Positions 46,901-56,357 of a stretch of DNA of 64,000 nucleotides are shown piece by piece. A program made the position numbers and the translations under genes. The first letter of the stretch is position 1; every line of letters begins with the position of its first letter. Under the pieces are notes generated by a model that was not told the DNA's origin, searched no databases, and saw only the letters and a list, made by a program, of their open reading frames with translations. The stretch spans positions 40,066,687-40,130,686 of the forward strand of contig OW388305.1 in assembly GCA_936450465.1 (NCBI GenBank), given 5' to 3'. This DNA comes from Gibbula magus. Lineage: Eukaryota > Mollusca > Gastropoda > Trochida > Trochidae.

Positions 46901-49900
46901 CTCACAAGTGAATATATACTTACATGTACTTACCTTCACAAGTGAATATATACTTACATGTACTTACCCTCACAAGTGAATATATACTTACATGTACTTA
47001 CCTTCACAAGTGAATATATACTTACATGTACTTACCCTCACAAGTGAATATATACTTACATGTACTTACCTTCACAAGTGAATATATACTTACATGTACT
47101 TACCTTCACAAGTGAATATATACTTACATGTACTTACCCTCTCTGGTAAATATATACTTCCATGTATTTACCCTCACAGGTAAATATATACTTACATGTA
47201 CTTACCCTCACAGGTAAATATATACTTGCATGTACTTACCCTCTCTGGCAAATATGTACTTACATGTACTTACCCTCACAGGTAAATATATACTTGCATG
47301 TACTTACCCTCACAGGTAAATATATACTTACATGTACTTACCCTCTCTGGTAAATATGTACTTACATGTACTTACCCTCACAGGTAAATGTGTACTTGCA
47401 TGTACTTACGCTCATAGGCACACCTGTACTTACTTACCGTCACAGGTAAATATGCACTTAGTTTCCCTCTAAGGTGTATTCAATATGTACTTACTTGCCC
47501 TTACAGGTAAATATGAAAAGGCATATACATATCCGAACAGGTATATATGTTCTTACTTACCCTCACAGGTAAATGTGTACTCATATTTACTTACCCGTAA
47601 AGGTAAGAATGTACTTATCTTCACATGTACATATGTACCTATGTATGTATTTTGTCTTGGTGTTTCTGACAAGGATAAAATATCTCAATTGTACAAATCA
47701 TTTTTTGTAATGCATGACAGTGGATTCGAACATGCAACCCTTCGTTTGGTGGACATCGCTTTTATCCATTAGGCTACGAAACGCTATTAAAATCATAGGA
47801 TTGATGGTCATTAAGACAGATAACGCACGGAGAGAATATGGAAAGGCAGAGTTTTAGCTGTAAATGCCATCGCTAGGGTGGACGTTTTGCGCTGCACCTG
47901 CGTGGAAGAATGAATTTCATGAGGGTCGTAGTTACTTACATGTACCATATCCCATGAATGAGCACCGAAATTTGCAAAAAGAAATTAATTTCGGCGTCAC
48001 ATAAGCGAAATTTCAAGTTTCAAATGTGAAATAATCACATATGCATATTTTGTGTCGTCATGCATGGATTAATATGGAAAATGCATTCGGAGCAGTGGAT
48101 TCGTTAAAAGTAATCAACGAGCCCCGAACAGGCGAGTTGATTATTTTTAACGAATCCACTGCTCATCATGTATTCTCCATTACATAACATACTCCAATGT
48201 AATATAATCAACAATGTAAGATAACATGTTATTTCACTCGGTTGAAAGAAAGGATAATATTTTAGGCCGTATTTCACCATTGAAGATATAACAAATCATA
48301 TTAATATTATCTCCCGCAGGAGGTCTAACTGCAGTTATTTACACGGACACCCTGCAGGCTGGTCTGATGGTGGGAGGGGCGCTCTACCTCATGTTCGCAG
48401 GTTGGTCCTGTTACCAATGCTTTATATCGTACTTTCATTGTTATAAGAAACCTAGCAGGGATCAGTTTCTGGTGTCTTGTTTTCTCGTAATAAATTTCTT
48501 GTGAGGTTACTCTTCCGAGAATAACCCCATATGAGGTTTGACATTCGAAAGTAAGACCGTTAGAAATGAGACTTACAAGAATAATTTGTTAACGAATACC
48601 AACGAATTAATGTTTATTACACCTCTATTCACAAGAATTATCGAACAATTAGCAAAGATATTTTATGAGTGCAGAAGCAGGAATCGAACTCGAAACCGTT
48701 TTCACTTTACACGGGACGCTCTACCTCTATGTTACAGTGGAAAGTTGAAAGTGAACGCTTGAATTTTCCTATTTCTAGTCACACCTTCTCTGCCTCAATA
48801 TAACGCTTGTCCGGGAGACAATGATGCGGGATTTGGGAATCAAACTCGTAAAATGTAAATTTTGACATTTGACGGTTTATTAATGGAGAAATACTACTCA
48901 TCGGTCTTCTGTTCTAAGAAAAAACCCAATATATATATATGTCACATTTAAATGTTACGGTATCTAAGTTCGATAAAACACTTGGTTATTCTTCGCTTTC
49001 GTTCTTACTTCCCGCTCAGCTTTCTTACGTCGGGTTTTACAATCCAAAGCAAAACTACTGTATCGTTCTTTGTCCTGCACGTAAATACTACTTAATAACA
49101 TCAACTATTCCTAAGGCTTTATTTCCATCCATTAGACCACCCACTAATTTCAATTATTACTTCCAATAGATTTTTCATTCAAGACTTGAATATCGATTTT
49201 TTTACAGCATTTCGCTGATATTTACTGTTGTTAAAGCCAATTCTGTCACCAAAATGTAAAGTTTTCACTCTTTTGCCGTCGAAAGGTGATCCCTTTGAGT
49301 CAAAACCAACATTTATAGTATTGCCACATCCTTTTGTCACCTTAACCTAATCCCTATCCAAAAACAAGTATTTCAACAAGATTGTGTGCACCATTATCGT
49401 CCCGTGGTATAACCAGTGAAAACCAAGTCTTGATACAATGCAACATGTTCACCATTCATAACGTAATAACAACATTCACCATTTCCGCAGGATTCAAAGA
49501 AATTGGAGGATTTTCCGGCCTTTTAGAGAAATATCCTCAAGCTGTTCCCACGAATGTAAGCGCCATTGTCCCTGGCACCACCTGCCACCACCCAGACACC
49601 CATTCCTTCACCATGCTGCGTGGTGTTAGCGATGACTACATGCCGTGGCTTGGTTTTCTTCTGGGTCAGACTCCAGGCTCTATTTGGTACTGGTGTGCGG
49701 ACCAGGTATAGTCATATCTTTACATCTTATCAAATAAAGATTGATAGTTAATTATTCAAATATTAAGGGTAATATACATGTATTACGCGAGAGGAGGGAT
49801 ACAGGATAAAAAGGACCGGAATCCGCCAAACCGGATCTATTTTATGGACGGACCCGGCCAGGCGGACTCCATCTCTTTTTGTCCAGTGTGATGAGTCTGT

Positions 49901-52900
49901 TAAAGGAGCAGTAGCACATGTTTTTACTATAGGTAACATTATCTTTAAATACATTTCATCGACATATTTGAGCGAAAAAAACGTGCTACTGCCCCTTTAA
50001 CTTTGAACAAGTGTTTCGCATGACTTGCTGTTGTTAAAACAGGTGTTCCATTATTTATGTTATTAAAATCATTTCATGCAGTCTAGATACTCTTTAGCAA
50101 GTCTAGTTTTATGAAAAAACATGTGGATGTCCAAGAACGGAAATGGACATGAACCAAGCCTTGATTTAATTAAAAAATAAAACATTCACTCAACCTCAAA
50201 AGAAAAGTCACTTCATTTTCAACATAGTAACATACGAAACACTTTTGTCGGAGAAAATCGATTTTTAATGTCTTTGATAGGCACATGTTGTCTAAAGACA
50301 CAGTATGATCCTATTGTTTCTATGTTAGTTCAAATAAATCGCATTGTCAACAATGGTATTTGGCCAGAAACTTTGACATTTAAGTCAAATAAATCATAAG
50401 AAGTCGAAAGGTAATTAGTAACACATGTTAACGACATAAATAACCTTCTTGAACTTAAATTTATTGGCGCTTTACAGTACATGTAGGACATCATAAAACA
50501 AAGGGAAAATTATGATTCCTATCTCGTTTAGATAAGGAGATTAAGAAACAAATAATTTCTCAAAACGCATGTCTTTAAGAAACATGAGTAGATGATGATG
50601 ACCTTCAAATTCAAGGTCAGTTTAGTTGTCTTCTGATGACATCGTGGAACTCTGTTTCAGTAGTAATTATCACTTGCGAATATCTTTTATTGTGTATAGT
50701 GACGTTTGTTTGTGGTTGAGTGTAGATACACTTGTAGTATATAAACTACCGGACAAAAGAATGTACTCACCTCAGTTGATTTTATCATATGTATGATTTT
50801 CAGTTGCAAATATCTCAAGTTTTCGATGTCATAATCCAAAACTGACAAGTACAGTTGTTTAGTTAGCAGTCAAAGAATACTTCTACATGTTTTTTAATTA
50901 TTTTTTTTAAAAATGGAATTTTAAGTTTAATTTTGTTTTTAAATTATTGTTGATGATACACAACTGTTCATCGACATATAAGACATATCTTATGTGAAAA
51001 TAAATAAATGTGCCTGATTCTGCACACATTTAAAACATTTTAAACAGGGTTGGGGTCATGTTGGTGTAAATTTCATTCTTAACCCTGTCTTCATTACAAA
51101 ACGATATTTGAACTCAAATTTAACCTCAGTCACCAACAAAGTCATTCAAACTACTGCAGATAAGTATTATTGTATCGTGCCATAGTCAAATACATCTGAC
51201 TTCTTTTAAATATTGAATTAATCAAAACAAACTTAGGTGAATACTTTCTTTTGCCCGGTAGTTTATTTATCACTTGTGAATATCTTTTATTGTGTATAGT
51301 GACGTTTGTTTGTGGTTGAGTGTAGATACAATTGTAGTATATAGGTTTAGTAAAGGTGACGCTTGCGAGAAATGAAACCAGAGAGTGTCCTGGGTAATAT
51401 TTGGATGAATATTAAATTAAAATTTTACTAATAAATTGTGAAGATATGATTGAAAATCAATTTTTGTCAAATTTGTCATATTTGTCATATTTGACAATAA
51501 TGTAAATCAAGTTGATCTGGTTTGCTGTTGAAATAATCGTATGTTGTAATGTACAACCATGCATGATGGAATCATGCGTAGGTTTATGCCTTTTCCGCCA
51601 TGTGCTATTTCATGTAAAGACTTTCATTTAAGAGAGGAGCAGAGGTGTAGGGAGGAGATGAGAGGAAGATGGAGAGAAGGTGAGAGGGAGAAAGTAGTGG
51701 GTTAGAAACCTCGTAATTAAACCTATTAATCATAGCACAGGACCTTGAGCTCACTATAACGCAGGTGCTTTTTGCAGGTAATCGTTCAAAGAGCACTAGC
51801 GGCAAGAAGTATCGCACATGCTCAGGGTGCCACGTTACTCGCTGGGTTCATCAAGATTCTCCCCCTTTTCTTTATGGTGATGCCTGGGATGATGGCCCGA
51901 ATTCTCTACCCAGGTAAAGTACCAGAATATGTTTTTGCACGGGAGATTGAGGTGATGATAAGTACACGTTTTGCTGAGTCATGAGTAGACACCATTCTCT
52001 TCCCAGATGTTACTCCCCTCACTGCATATCGGACATATTCTCGGCTCATAATAGAGTGTTCTGAGGCGTGTTCAGGACCGCGAGTACTCGCGAGTATTCG
52101 CGAGTACCCGCTTCTGAACGATAACGAGTTCGCGAGTACTCGCGAATACAAGCGAGGCCAAGCGAGTATTTACGATCCAAAATGGAATCGCGTGTCACAA
52201 AATATGATTACCTCATTTTTTTCTTTTAGTACCCCTCAATTGAAATTTGGTCAATTGCTATGAGCAAGAGACCTATTTTTTCCAAAATGGTGATGATATT
52301 TTGAAATTATCTTGGAAAGTGCTCGCGGCCGCAGGTTTCCGTTCAGGAGCGATTCGCGGGAACGCGCGTACACGCCAAGTGAGTATTCGCGGTCCTGAAC
52401 ACGCCAAGCGAGTATTCGCGGTCCTGAACACGCCTCTTATTGGTTGCATCGAACGAACATTTTGCAATCAGCGACGTTGTTTCAAACGGTCTGTCCCCGT
52501 AATTGTCGGAATGACAGCGAGTTGCTTCACCATTGCGATGCGCATATATCTCCGCTCTAAATAGAGTGTCCTGATTGGTTGAATCAAACGTACATTTAGC
52601 AATCAGCGTCGTTGTGTCAAACGGCCTGTCCCCGTAAATGTCGGAATGCTTGATCTGTGCGAATCGCATTATATATGTATCTCCCACAATACAGAGGTCG
52701 GTGTCTGATAATAATGTTTTGATTGGATAAGATATTATCAACCTACCAGCCATATAACGTGATACTTGAAACGACCTTTCTAAACCGTATCACCCGGTAC
52801 GAGGGACTTACAACCTTGTAATTCCCTCCAGGAGGGTTTACACAGACAGTTGTAAACACTGTCAGAAGGAATTATAATGATTGTAAACCCTGATATATCT

Positions 52901-55900
52901 GTTAAGATGACGGCTTGAAAGTAAATGTCTGAAGAAATTAACTTAGACTAATTTTGAAAAATTTCATAAGTTGACGACAGAATATGTACAGCAAATGTTT
53001 TGCAGAAAGTGCGTCTCGAACCCGTATCCACCATCACTTGTAGTTAATGAGTCAACGCCTCAGACTACTGCGCTAAGGGAACAGACGAGAAACAACGGTA
53101 CAAAAGAAACTCATATAGCGCGGCTGTTAACAGGCTGACATCACCGAGGGATCCTCAATATAACGCCAGGGATCCGCAAGATCCTCAATATAACGCGATA
53201 ACAAGTAACAAGCCTGTTTTACACTTAAAAACGGTTGATAATACAGATAACCCATTCTACCTCGGATATGGTAAGGAAAGAAAGGTATAGTATAGTATAG
53301 TATACTTTAATATTATATCATAGTACAGTACATTATAGTATAGTATAGTAAAGTATATATCGTATAGTATAGTATAATAGTATAATATAGTATAGTACCA
53401 TATAATATAGTATATATAGTATAGTAGTATAGTAGTATATATAGTATAGTACAGTACAGTACAGTATAGTACAGTATAGGATAGTATAGTATCGTATAGT
53501 ATAGTTTAGCATACTGTAGTGTAGTGTAATGTACATGTAGTGTTGTGTAGAGCCGTAAATTATAATTCAGTAGTATAACGTTTTATATATCTTACACATG
53601 CAAGTAATACAAATCTTACCTCTTCCTCTGCAGATGAAGTGGCGTGTACGAACCCCGACTACTGTATGTCCGTCTGTCAGAGTAAAACCGGATGTTCCAG
53701 CATAGCGTACCCTAAACTGGTCATGGGACTTATGCCTGACGGTGAGATACCGGAAGTTAGAATACTGTAGTGCCTGCACTGATATGTGAGAGATACAACC
53801 ATACTTTTCGGAGTGTATCGAATGATACCGTACACTTTTCCCCGTGGGGCCCTTACGAGGCGCAAGCCGAGTAAGGCTCCACGGGGAAATGTGTAGGGTA
53901 TCATTTGATACACTCAGAAAACTATGGGTATATCTGTCTTATACCCCACTTGCCCTCGAGTGTAAACGGATACTATTTCATAATAGTTCTAAACAAATAC
54001 AGCTGTAAACAAGTTTGTGTATGAACCCAAATACGGCCTCATCTGTGACAACTTCGGGTACGCTCAGTGGGCCACTAGGCTTTAAATGGATACTTTAGAG
54101 CTATACTAATTCCGTTAAATGCCGCTGATTTCCAAACACAGTATATCCTAAATAAATTTTTATGACAAATAATTTAAATTTTGAAATCAGACAATTTCCA
54201 AACTGATATTCATACGGCTGTTATACGAGGTTTAATAGCCGAAACGCACCGTTGTACAGAACAATTCAGCTTGTTTCAGCCATGTGTGACATTAGACCCC
54301 AAGATGTCATCACAGATGAAATTATGACCACATTTCATCTTTGAATATAGGCTAGAATTGTAAAGAGATACTGATGCTTCAGAATGTCGCTTTTCTCATG
54401 GAAATATTTTGCAAATTATCCGTAAAAGTTTGCACATGTCTAGGGGTTCTTATTATGCCCCCGGACATTTTTGTGTCTTAAATATCAAAGGATTCACAAG
54501 GCAAACAAATAACATTACCTCATATGAATGATGCGGCAAGTATCCAGCCAAATTCAGACTATAAAGATAATAGCAAAGGTTGAAGTTTTCGGAAAATATT
54601 TTCAGAGCCAAGGTCAAGGTCACAAGGTAACGGTTTATGACCCATCTGATACGTCTAATAACCAACACTCATGTTTTATATTAAAGGCCTGCCAGTAACC
54701 AATCAAAAGCTATTGCCAAGACCCAAGTTTTCTGAAAATGTTTCTAACTCAATTTAACAAGGTAAAACACGATGACGTCATCTGATAACACTAACTATAA
54801 TGCATTTGCAAAATAATAAACCTGTCTGGTGTACTGCTCTTCGTACAGTAACACATTGTTCGCGGGCATCCTGCTTTTACACCCCGGCCAAAAGAAACGC
54901 CTACACGATATCTTTTATCTTCAAACTTTTATGAACAGTTTAGCAATATTATATCATAATGAAGTTGCATCATTTCTGCATTAAATATTTGAATTTCAGA
55001 AGTTAATGTCACGAAAGAAGGGCGATTGTTGAAATGAGAAAACAATAATTGTTCAGTTTTCGATCAGTGCTTGATCAGAAAAAAAAACATTTTAAAAAGA
55101 TTTTCATACAACCACGAGCAACAATACAGGCACGCATTCGCGTTAAAGTGGTGATGATGCTACCGATGTACGATTGGGCGTGGTTTTCATGAATGTTATT
55201 AACTCGAATCACAGTTTTCCACGATTTCAATGGACTTTTATATTAGTTATTGCCTCAGCATAACGTGGAGACCGCCATTAATTATTTTTAAGAAATTATT
55301 GCATCTTTCATTTTAAGGAGCATAAAGTAGGCGTTTCTTTTGGCCGGGAGTGTAACGTTGAGTGTTCGCGTTCGCTCGCGAACATCCAGAGAGATTTTAT
55401 GTTACTGAACGCAGGGCAGGCATCACCCGTCAGTGACCAACAAGACCTGATATATCCTGTCTCCCTACAGGTGCCCGTGGTCTGATGATGGCGGTGATTG
55501 TCGCTGCTCTTATGTCCGACCTGGACTCGATATTTAACAGCGCAAGTACTCTATTTACGATCGACATCTGGACCAAACTCAGAAAGAAGTCGTCAGTCAC
55601 AGAACAGATGATTGTTGGCAGGTAAGCTCAAAGCAATGAAAGCCCAGATGACTAAAAGGATTGTTACCGGAAAGAACTGTATTTGTACAACGTATTTGTA
55701 TCACAAGTACTAATTTCAGAGTAATTATCTTATACCTTCAGAGTAGTTGTATCTGCAAGAGTATCATAACGTGGAGACCACCATTAATTATATTTCAGAA
55801 ATTATTTCATCTTTCATTTTAATTAAAACCAAGTAGGCGTTTCTTTTGGTCGACAGTGTATAACAATTGTCCGACATTGAAATGTCCTGATTTGAAAGTT

Positions 55901-56247
55901 GATCGGTCCAACGACAGACAATACTGAAGTAATTTAATTGGTTAGTTATTTAAGCGGTACGAGTCAAACGCGTGTAACACAATCAGTTGAGTTGGACTAG
56001 TGCAAGTGTTAACTATACATACGGCAGCAATGTGAGATGATGTGAACAATTAAATCTCATGGTAAGGCATCATGGCAGGTTGTTTATAGTGGTGATGGTG
56101 GCGGTGTCTATAGCCTGGGTACCCATGATCCAGGAGACCCAAGGAGGACAAGTCTTCATCTACATCAACGAGGTTATCAACTACATCGCTCCTCCCTTCT
56201 CCGCCGTCTTCCTCCTGGGAGTCCTCGTGCCCAGAGTTAACGAGAAG
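34081..56247 (+). CDS. Sodium/sugar cotransporter (SLC5A/SGLT family), 12 exons, 3' end beyond window
   Basis: Joined coding exons: 34081-34170, 41193-41264, 42412-42516, 44220-44279, 46066-46170, 46554-46659, 48320-48400, 49491-49705, 51778-51913, 53634-53741, 55471-55621, 56079-56247. All introns have GT..AG ends and the reading phase is kept throughout, giving 466 codons. SLC5 proteins are plasma-membrane symporters of about 600-700 residues that use the sodium gradient to import sugars, myo-inositol and related solutes. Residues known to line the sugar site in human SGLT1 are all present at matching motifs: Asn and His in [10 protein letters not shown], Glu in AWEFN, Trp in WYWCADQ, Lys in GFIKILP and Gln in the IQETQGGQ stretch. 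The YTDTLQ and FNSASTLF motifs (sodium path) are kept too. The last transmembrane helices are missing because the window, or a long intron, cuts them off. Substrate (glucose, inositol or other) is not settled. Confidence 0.93.
35597..36213. mobile_element. Truncated Mutator-like MITE with tandem duplication
   Basis: The right terminus GTAACCTCTATGGGAAGAGAATG is present and the left terminus is not. A 133-bp block starting AGTTCTAATAGACCTGAATT occurs twice in tandem (35597-35729, 35730-35862) with only about one base difference, so the duplication is recent. Confidence 0.7.
36537..36905. repeat. 21-bp minisatellite
   Basis: About 17 copies of a unit like ACGAGATAATAAGTCGTTGTC. Since 21 is divisible by three, it leaves a minus-strand frame of TTTYYLV repeats, which is not a gene. 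Degenerate copies continue to about 36980. Confidence 0.88.
38969..39186. mobile_element. TIR element with AGCGCTCAATGT subrepeats
   Basis: Ends CTGTTCCATAACAACGAGCG and CGCTTGCTGTTATGGAACAG are inverted copies. The right arm carries three to four tandem copies of TAGCGCTCAATG just inside the terminus. Confidence 0.7.
40209..41127. repeat. Hexanucleotide array (CACCGA/CACTGA/CACCTA)
   Basis: About 150 hexamers arranged in higher-order blocks (for example GGCACTGACACTGACACC then TACACCGACACCGACAC). Purely CACNNN-type composition leaves a 333-codon minus-strand Gly-Val/Ser-Val frame that is not a gene. It ends about 65 bases before the exon 2 acceptor. Confidence 0.92.
41193..41264 (+). CDS. 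SLC5 exon 2
   Basis: Twenty-four codons with the family phrase [13 protein letters not shown]. Acceptor TTTTGCAG, donor GTGAGT; phase 0 at both ends. It begins about 65 bases after a 0.9-kb hexanucleotide array. Confidence 0.93.
41265..42411 (+). other. SLC5 intron 2 contents
   Basis: No mobile element with visible ends and no nested gene is recognised. AT-rich sequence with ordinary intron character. Confidence 0.4.
42412..42516 (+). CDS. SLC5 exon 3
   Basis: Thirty-five codons with [19 protein letters not shown], the broken first core helix that holds sugar and sodium ligands, then AWEFN. Acceptor TTTCCAG, donor GTAAGT. GTAAGT also occurs inside the exon (LFVS), a possible decoy donor. 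Confidence 0.93.
42549..42620 (+). repeat. tRNA-like sequence (Ser/Leu type), degenerate
   Basis: GATGGCCGAATCGGTAGAGGC resembles an A box and CCGGTTCGAGTCC a B box. AGATGG and CCATCT could form an acceptor stem. The anticodon arm is not convincing, so this is a tRNA pseudogene or SINE head inside intron 3. Confidence 0.5.
42715..43267. mobile_element. Intact Mutator-like MITE
   Basis: 553 bp, ends CCTTCTCTTCCCACAGAGG and CCTCTGTGGGAAGAGAATG, flanked by a 9-bp duplication GGTGGCCAC (42706-42714, 43268-43276). The reference copy for the family; no transposase. Confidence 0.85.
43626..43940 (+). mobile_element. tRNA-derived SINE
   Basis: Head GCGGGATAGCGCAGTGGTTAG with a damaged B box (ATTCGAATCCCGCC). 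Tail GAAAGCGGCGATAAAC and CTCACCCAACCTCAC. Same family as 33161-33449, in intron 3. Confidence 0.78.
44220..44279 (+). CDS. SLC5 exon 4
   Basis: Twenty codons, [20 protein letters not shown], one membrane helix. Acceptor after a long T-run (TTTTTTCAG), donor GTGAGT. Confidence 0.92.
44315..44833. mobile_element. TIR element ACTGACGGGCAAAAGA
   Basis: Ends ACTGACGGGCAAAAGATAG and TTCTTTTGCCCGTCAGTG are inverted copies. Intron 4. Another member of the CAAAAGAAA-end group with a different outer sequence. Confidence 0.75.
44925..45010 (+). repeat. tRNA-like sequence
   Basis: TCTGGTAGAATGGATAAGC and a B box GGGTTCGAATTCC. Degenerate and probably a SINE head. Confidence 0.4.
45144..45230. repeat. 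(TAATA)n microsatellite
   Basis: About 17 copies of a five-base unit. Confidence 0.95.
45489..45850 (+). mobile_element. MITE, GGGGCAGTAGCACG family, copy 6
   Basis: Complete copy nested in the element 45059-46001. Open stretches at 45629-45962 are its body. Confidence 0.8.
46066..46170 (+). CDS. SLC5 exon 5
   Basis: Thirty-five codons with [12 protein letters not shown], a highly conserved SLC5 loop, and [10 protein letters not shown]. Acceptor CCATTGCAG, donor GTGAGA. Confidence 0.93.
46208..46300 (+). repeat. tRNA-like sequence
   Basis: GTGGCCTGATGAATAAGC and B box GTGGGTTTGAATCCCAC, separated by more than a tRNA usually allows. A degenerate SINE head in intron 5. Confidence 0.4.
46554..46659 (+). 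CDS. SLC5 exon 6
   Basis: Thirty-five codons plus one base, [16 protein letters not shown] and a membrane helix ending ILTLT. Donor GTAAGT at 46660. The last 13 bases and the donor are the seed of the minisatellite that follows. Confidence 0.92.
46647..47610 (+). repeat. Minisatellite derived from the exon 6 splice donor
   Basis: Begins with the end of exon 6 and its donor (CTTACCCTCACAGGTAAGT), repeated once as a 56-bp unit, then about 20 copies of a 34-bp unit (ACTTACCCTCACAAGTGAAT...). Later units again read ACAGGTAAAT. Many units therefore carry a plausible 5' splice site preceded by the exon's last bases. Confidence 0.88.
47700..47790 (-). repeat. tRNA-like sequence (Arg-like)
   Basis: On the minus strand: GTAGCCTAATGGATAAAAGC (A box), GTCCACC and GCATGTTCGAATCCACTG (B box). 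A SINE head or tRNA relic in intron 6. Confidence 0.5.
48320..48400 (+). CDS. SLC5 exon 7
   Basis: Completes the split Gly codon and reads [19 protein letters not shown], a family signature including the Asp of the sodium/proton path. Acceptor CCCGCAG, donor GTTGGT (weaker than its neighbours). Ends one base into a codon. Confidence 0.92.
48664..48735 (-). repeat. tRNA-like sequence
   Basis: On the minus strand: CATAGAGGTAGAGCGTCCC then TTTCGAGTTCGATTCCTGC (B box). Intron 7. Anticodon arm unclear. Confidence 0.5.
49491..49705 (+). CDS. SLC5 exon 8
   Basis: Seventy-one codons after the split Gly: the extracellular loop with LEKYPQAVP, an N-glycosylation candidate NVS and Cys-His-His, then PWLGFLLGQ and WYWCADQ with the sugar-stacking Trp. 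Acceptor TTTCCGCAG, donor GTATAG. Confidence 0.93.
49900..50000 (+). mobile_element. MITE, GGGGCAGTAGCACG family, copy 7 (internally deleted)
   Basis: Both ends are kept (TTAAAGGAGCAGTAGCAC and CGTGCTACTGCCCCTTTAA) but only about 100 bp remain. Intron 8. Confidence 0.75.
50186..50723. mobile_element. TIR element CACTCAACCTCAAAAGAAA
   Basis: Ends TCACTCAACCTCAAAAGAAAAG and CGTTTGTTTGTGGTTGAGTG. Related to 28567-29134. Intron 8. Confidence 0.68.
50745..51262. mobile_element. TIR element ACTACCGGACAAAAGAA between 75-bp direct repeats
   Basis: Ends ACTACCGGACAAAAGAATG and CTTTCTTTTGCCCGGTAGT are inverted copies. The 75 bases before it (about 50665-50743) recur after it (about 51265-51343) with one or two changes, far longer than a normal target duplication. 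Confidence 0.72.
51778..51913 (+). CDS. SLC5 exon 9
   Basis: Forty-five codons plus one base: [18 protein letters not shown], then the helix with the sugar-binding Lys ([19 protein letters not shown]). Acceptor TTTTGCAG, donor GTAAAG. Confidence 0.93.
51990..52700. repeat. Repeat block with palindromic AGTACTCGCGA run and Mutator-like MITE pieces
   Basis: CCATTCTCTTCCCAGATGTTACTCC (51992) matches the Mutator-like left end. GAGTACTCGCGAGTATTCGCG words cluster at 52080-52150, and CAAGCGAGTATTCGCGGTCC occurs twice near 52376-52432. GAGTGTCCTGATTGGTTG (52565) matches the MITE interior. It is a scrambled composite, in intron 9. Confidence 0.5.
52990..53090 (-). repeat. tRNA-like sequence (Met-like)
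   Basis: On the minus strand CCTTAGCGCAGTAGTCTGAGG (A box), a central ACTCATTAACT and ACGGGTTCGAGAC (B box). The wording is close to an elongator Met tRNA, but arms are imperfect. A SINE head or relic in intron 9. Confidence 0.5.
53286..53526. repeat. (TATAG)n microsatellite
   Basis: About 45 imperfect copies of a five-base TATAG unit with CAGTA variants. Confidence 0.9.
53634..53741 (+). CDS. SLC5 exon 10
   Basis: A cysteine-rich extracellular loop (four Cys: [18 protein letters not shown]) leading to [13 protein letters not shown]. The Cys pattern matches the disulfide loop of vertebrate SGLTs. Acceptor CTCTGCAG, donor GTGAGA. Confidence 0.93.
54880..55352. mobile_element. TIR element CACCCCGGCCAAAAGAAACGCC
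   Basis: Ends CACCCCGGCCAAAAGAAACG and CGTTTCTTTTGGCCGGGAGTG with TA flanks. A relative of 30184-30702 in inverted orientation. Intron 10. Confidence 0.78.
55471..55621 (+). CDS. SLC5 exon 11
   Basis: [20 protein letters not shown] then [19 protein letters not shown]. The Ser-rich phrase is part of the conserved sodium site. Acceptor CCCTACAG, donor GTAAGC. Confidence 0.93.
55762..55858. mobile_element. Truncated copy of the GGCCAAAAGAAACGCC element
   Basis: Only the right-hand ~97 bases remain (ACGTGGAGACCACC through GGCGTTTCTTTTGGTCGACAGTG). Intron 11. Confidence 0.7.
56079..56247 (+). CDS. SLC5 exon 12 (last seen)
   Basis: Completes an Arg codon, then [18 protein letters not shown], the [12 protein letters not shown] stretch with the sugar-site Gln, and [17 protein letters not shown]. 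The acceptor CATGGCAG has a poor pyrimidine tract. The donor is taken as GTGAAG at 56248, because homology stops there and family proteins continue with a Gly-Ala-Phe-Trp phrase not found in the window. Confidence 0.88.
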
Positions 56248-56357
56248 GTGAAGGTCATGTCGTACCGAATCATCCTGCCCCAGGGTAAACAGTCCTCTCC
56301 ACGTGCATACCCTGGAACCCACTCAAACCTGCGCGATGTGACCTGTGATCCAGGGAG

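Noticed and set aside
46668..47600. Spaced repeats resembling a CRISPR array
   Set aside because: Units are contiguous with no unique spacers, the genome is animal, and the source is the exon 6 donor.
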